From: Lachnospiraceae bacterium UBA3814
Lineage (GTDB): Bacteria > Bacillota > Clostridia > Lachnospirales > Lachnospiraceae
Length of the DNA: 6,286 bases
Assembly (NCBI GenBank): GCA_002368575.1
Contig: DFEA01000103.1
Location: 1 to 6,286 of the forward strand
Direction of reading: 5' to 3'
Part shown: piece after piece, positions 6,211-6,286 of the stretch
Numbering within the stretch: the first letter of the stretch is position 1
Layout: each line of letters begins with the position of its first letter
Translations under genes and position numbers: made by a program
Notes under the pieces: model-generated
The model's input: only the letters and a program-made list of their open reading frames with translations
The model's database searches: none
Told to the model about the DNA's origin: nothing

Positions 6211-6286
6211 GAAGGACGAAGGGCATTTGCCGGGTGGTTCAGAGTATGTATTTCACAAAATGGCACGGAGGGCTTTTGCCCTGACA
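6211..6286. other. Right-edge stretch without a supported gene
   Basis: These 76 bases follow the BKACE stop. They hold two near-identical 12-base units, AGGGCATTTGCC (6220-6231) and AGGGCTTTTGCC (6269-6280), differing at one base and 49 bases apart. The second can fold as a 5-bp stem (AGGGC/GCCCT, 6269-6282) around TTTT. No T-run follows before the window ends, so a terminator cannot be confirmed. A frame open to the edge exists, but without a convincing ribosome site. Confidence 0.4.

Noticed and set aside
6269..6282. Hairpin AGGGC-TTTT-GCCCT as an intrinsic terminator of the operon
   Set aside because: The stem is only 5 bp and no T-run is visible before the window ends.
6182..6286. A + frame opening at ATG 6182 (or ATG 6260) and still open at the right edge, possible start of a next gene or a frameshifted continuation of the BKACE tail
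   Set aside because: No convincing Shine-Dalgarno site, the 35 visible residues resemble nothing I recognise, and they do not continue the oxidoreductase-like motif. The BKACE frame itself matches family strands right up to its stop.
1..6286. CRISPR arrays, tRNA or rRNA genes, insertion sequences, attachment sites
   Set aside because: No regularly spaced direct repeats, cloverleaf-like sequence, transposase or terminal inverted repeats were found on reading the window; it is nearly all coding.

Overview
The window is a single co-directional gene cluster, all on the + strand, with very short gaps or overlaps between genes. It looks like an operon that begins before the left edge, because no promoter is visible ahead of the first gene. 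Base composition is about even GC by eye. Strong AAGGAGG-type Shine-Dalgarno sites, frequent AGG/AGA arginine and ATA isoleucine codons, and a lipoprotein-type solute-binding protein with a long Ala/Thr/Glu tether all point to an anaerobic Firmicute, most likely a Clostridia/Lachnospiraceae-type bacterium. That placement is inferred from style, not from a marker gene.

Layout: a YhcH/YjgK/YiaL-family small protein (20-472); an Asp/Glu racemase-superfamily protein that keeps the first catalytic Cys but has Gln at the second (542-1219); a complete tripartite TRAP transporter, namely DctP-type lipoprotein receptor (1247-2350), DctQ small permease (2435-2923) and DctM large permease (2920-4197); a GntR-family regulator with an FCD ligand domain (4212-4928); and a beta-keto acid cleavage enzyme (BKACE, DUF849) with an unusual C-terminal extension (4930-6210). 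The last 76 bases hold no gene I can support.

Together they read as an uptake-and-catabolism cassette for an organic acid. The TRAP system imports a carboxylate with an ion gradient, the racemase-like and YhcH-like proteins may act on the imported compound or on its isomers, BKACE could cleave a derived beta-keto acid with acetyl-CoA to give acetoacetate plus an acyl-CoA, and the FCD regulator probably senses the substrate or an intermediate. The substrate cannot be read from the sequence.

Points most worth a second look are the BKACE C-terminal extension, which resembles a shortened NAD(P)-binding domain of a flavin disulfide-reductase/NADH-oxidase type enzyme with a damaged glycine motif; the single-cysteine racemase-like protein; a strong stem-loop without a U-tract between dctP and dctQ; and a hairpin inside a 14-codon leader frame that ends on the racemase-like gene's start codon.
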